A DNA stretch of 6,778 nucleotides, taken from the NCBI GenBank assembly GCA_023424865.1, contig JAFADM010000472.1, positions 1-6,778 of the forward strand, read 5' to 3'. This DNA is from Bacillota bacterium. Its GTDB lineage: Bacteria > Bacillota_A > Clostridia > DSM-8532. Position numbers and translations under genes: made by a program. The notes under the pieces were generated by a model. It was not told the origin of the DNA, did no database searches, and saw only the letters and a list, made by a program, of their open reading frames with translations. This document shows positions 5,273 to 6,778 of this stretch, piece after piece (within the stretch, counting starts at the first letter, position 1; each line of letters starts with the position of its first letter).

Positions 5273-6364
5273 ATGGAATTAACGGTTGACATAAAAAAGA
5301 AGCTTCAGGGCTTTACGCTAAATGTCAGTTTTCAGGCCGGTCAAACCGCACTGGGGCTTCTCGGTGCGTCCGGGTCAGGGAAAAGCATGACCTTAAGGTG
5401 CATAGCAGGCCTTGTCAATCCCGATTGGGGACGGATTACGCTCAATGGCCGAGTGCTGTTTGATTCGGAGAAAAAAATCAATATTCCCTGCCAGATGAGA
5501 AAAATTGGCTTTTTGTTTCAAAACTATGCCCTTTTTCCCAATATGACGGTGGAGGAAAACATTGGCTTTGCGCTGGTTAATAAAAGCAGGGAGCAGCGCA
5601 GGAAAACGGTTGCTGATAAAATTGAGATGGTGCGCCTTGACGGACTGGAAAAGAGGTATCCTTCTCAGCTTTCAGGGGGACAGCAGCAGCGGGTTGCTCT
5701 GGCCCGGGCTCTTGCCGTGGAGCCGGAGGTGCTGCTTTTGGATGAACCCTTTTCGGCTCTGGATGAGCACCTGAGAAGCCAGATGACGGTTCAGATGCTG
5801 GAAACCCTCAGCGAATACAATGGCCCGACACTTTTTGTCACTCATAATCTGGACGAGGCCTACCGCATTTGTCCCCGGCTGCTGGTTTTAAGCGGCGGTG
5901 CGGTTGAAGCCTATGGTGAAAAGGATGCCCTTTTTTCGTCACCTCCGTCCCTGGAGACAGCCAAGCTCACGGGCTGCAAGAACTTTTCCTCTGTGGAGCA
6001 AAACGCCGACGGCAGTCTTTTTGCAAAGGACTGGGGCATCGTGCTGAAAACTCCCAGACCGGCAGAAAAGGTCAGGCATGTGGGCATAAGGGCTCATTAC
6101 CTTCGCTGGGCAGGGGAGGAGGCGCTTCCCGGCCTTAGCGGCAGTGAAAAGACGGAAAATGTGTTTAATACTTATTTAAGCTATACGGTAGAGGCTCCTT
6201 TTAGGATGTATGTCTATCTTTGCCTCAACCGAAAATCCACCGGCCCGGGTGATTACCATATCATGTGGGATATTTCCAGAGACGAATGGGAGCTGTTGAG
6301 AAAAATGCCTCAGCCCTGGCCTCTGAGCATTGAGGATAAGGATTTGATGCTGATGGAAAGATAA
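5273..6364 (+). CDS. modC: Molybdate ABC transporter ATP-binding protein
   Basis: A 363-residue ATPase that powers molybdate uptake from the cytoplasmic side by docking on ModB. The motifs are complete: Walker A GASGSGKS at 31-38, Q-loop Gln 83 in FLFQNYALFP, signature LSGGQQQR at 133-140, Walker B LLLDEP at 154-159, D-loop SALD at 161-164 and switch His 191 in FVTHNLDEA. The remaining roughly 120 residues after about 240 form an accessory domain with a VRHVGIRAHYLRW segment that resembles the TOBE-type tails of ModC/CysA proteins, where the substrate can feed back on transport. The ATG at 5273 is preceded by AAAGGAG five bases away; the frame is open far upstream, but only as an overlap with modB. 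Last gene of the operon, with no clear intrinsic terminator behind it. Confidence 0.95.
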   Translation: MELTVDIKKKLQGFTLNVSFQAGQTALGLLGASGSGKSMTLRCIAGLVNPDWGRITLNGRVLFDSEKKINIPCQMRKIGFLFQNYALFPNMTVEENIGFALVNKSREQRRKTVADKIEMVRLDGLEKRYPSQLSGGQQQRVALARALAVEPEVLLLDEPFSALDEHLRSQMTVQMLETLSEYNGPTLFVTHNLDEAYRICPRLLVLSGGAVEAYGEKDALFSSPPSLETAKLTGCKNFSSVEQNADGSLFAKDWGIVLKTPRPAEKVRHVGIRAHYLRWAGEEALPGLSGSEKTENVFNTYLSYTVEAPFRMYVYLCLNRKSTGPGDYHIMWDISRDEWELLRKMPQPWPLSIEDKDLMLMER

Positions 6365-6410
6365 TTACGCCGAATAATCAGGCTGAAAAGATAAAAAATT
6401 TGAAAAACCC

Positions 6411-6441
6411 TTGCTTCTCCCCTAAGGGTATAAGCTATAGT
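6411..6441 (+). promoter_or_regulatory. MerR-type promoter with 19-bp spacer and dyad operator
   Basis: TTGCTT (6411-6416) and TATAGT (6436-6441) are 19 bp apart, the stretched spacing of promoters activated by MerR-family proteins. The interval is filled by a 23-bp dyad (6413-6435) with GCTT and AAGC ends and a CCCT-A-AGGG core, symmetric in 9 of 11 pairs. The MerR gene begins 130 bp downstream, so autoregulation is the natural reading. Confidence 0.8.
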
Positions 6442-6465
6442 GGTGCTGGAGAAACACGAAGAAAT

Positions 6466-6505
6466 TATTAAAAGCCGGCAGAAACTATTAAAAACAGGCA
6501 GAAAT
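6466..6505 (+). repeat. Two tandem 20-bp direct repeats in the merR leader
   Basis: TATTAAAAGCCGGCAGAAAC (6466-6485) is followed directly by TATTAAAAACAGGCAGAAAT (6486-6505), identical at 17 of 20 positions. The pair lies between the MerR-type promoter and the merR ribosome site. It may be a short tandem duplication or a paired binding site; no function can be assigned. Confidence 0.7.
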
Positions 6506-6572
6506 CCTAGGAAACCTTGAGTTATCGATAGATATCTGTCCTGTGGCATATACTTTACAGGGAGGCAGCAGC

Positions 6573-6778
6573 ATGAAAATTAAAGAAGCCGCTCAGGCAA
6601 CCGGACTTACCGAAAAAACCATACGCTTTTACGAGGAAAAGGGCTTTATTGAGCCGGAGAAGGAAAGCATCAACGGAAGAGAATTTCGTTCCTATTCGGA
6701 AGAGGATGTGAATACCCTTCGCCTTATTGCCGATTTAAGAAAGCTGGATTTCAGCCTCGCTGAAATTACCGGCATGAG
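6573..6778 (+). CDS. MerR family transcriptional regulator, N-terminal part (cut by window edge)
   Basis: An ATG at 6573, with GGAGG seven bases upstream (6561-6565), opens a frame that runs off the window after 68 codons. It begins MKIKEAAQATGLTEKTIRFY, continues EEKGFIEPEKESINGREFRSY, and then SEEDVNTLRLIADLRKLDFS with AEITGM at the edge. This is the complete MerR winged helix-turn-helix, with the TIRFYEEKG recognition region and the R-x-Y wing. The effector-binding C-terminus is missing, so the signal (metal, drug or redox) is unknown. A stretched-spacer promoter upstream suggests that it controls itself and perhaps following genes. The gap of 208 bp from modC and the separate promoter make it a distinct unit from modABC. 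Confidence 0.93.
   Translation, partial: MKIKEAAQATGLTEKTIRFYEEKGFIEPEKESINGREFRSYSEEDVNTLRLIADLRKLDFSLAEITGM

Noticed and set aside
6310..6549. A 79-codon minus-strand frame over the end of modC and the merR leader
   Set aside because: It overlaps modC antisense and crosses the MerR promoter; no domain or ribosome site supports it.

Overview
The window looks like chromosomal DNA of a low-to-mid GC Gram-positive anaerobe, most likely a member of the Clostridia. The reasons are strong AGGAGG-type ribosome binding sites, canonical TTGaca/TATAAT-like promoters, a lipoprotein substrate-binding protein with a Thr/Pro linker, and a YtrA-type GntR regulator next to an ABC ATPase. I cannot name the species. 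The theme is an oxyanion (probably molybdate) ABC transporter surrounded by four transcription regulators.

Left part, minus strand (1-654): the start of an ABC transporter ATPase leaves the window at its left edge. A short GntR/YtrA-family repressor lies upstream and overlaps it by four bases (ATGA). Its promoter carries a perfect 15-bp-arm palindrome containing AGTGTA-N13-TACACT, the spacing known for YtrA operators, so this is very probably a self-regulated export or stress operon.

Middle part, minus strand (685-3091): two tandem paralogous regulators of about 320 residues each. Each joins an excisionase-type helix-turn-helix to a periplasmic-binding-protein-like domain of the COG1910/PBP_like type. 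The second is divergent from modA. They are the best candidates for cytoplasmic sensors of the anion that the transporter imports. The 472-bp gap between them holds a promoter with a perfect inverted repeat for the first regulator, a roughly 350-nt leader, and a doubtful small ORF or gene remnant on the opposite strand.

Right part, plus strand (3575-6364): modA (lipoprotein), modB (permease) and modC (ATPase) form one operon. There are two possible promoters and two palindromes upstream of modA, and a hairpin-rich 124-nt spacer between modA and modB. modB and modC are 17 nt apart.

Right edge (6365-6778): a MerR-family regulator begins and is cut by the window end. It is preceded by a MerR-type promoter with an extended 19-bp spacer around a dyad, then a 2 x 20-bp tandem repeat in its leader.

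Working model (inference): one or both HTH-PBP regulators bind molybdate or tungstate in the cytoplasm and control modABC and themselves. The GntR-ABC and MerR units are separate neighbouring systems. No rRNA, tRNA, CRISPR array or insertion sequence was seen, and no convincing intrinsic terminator.
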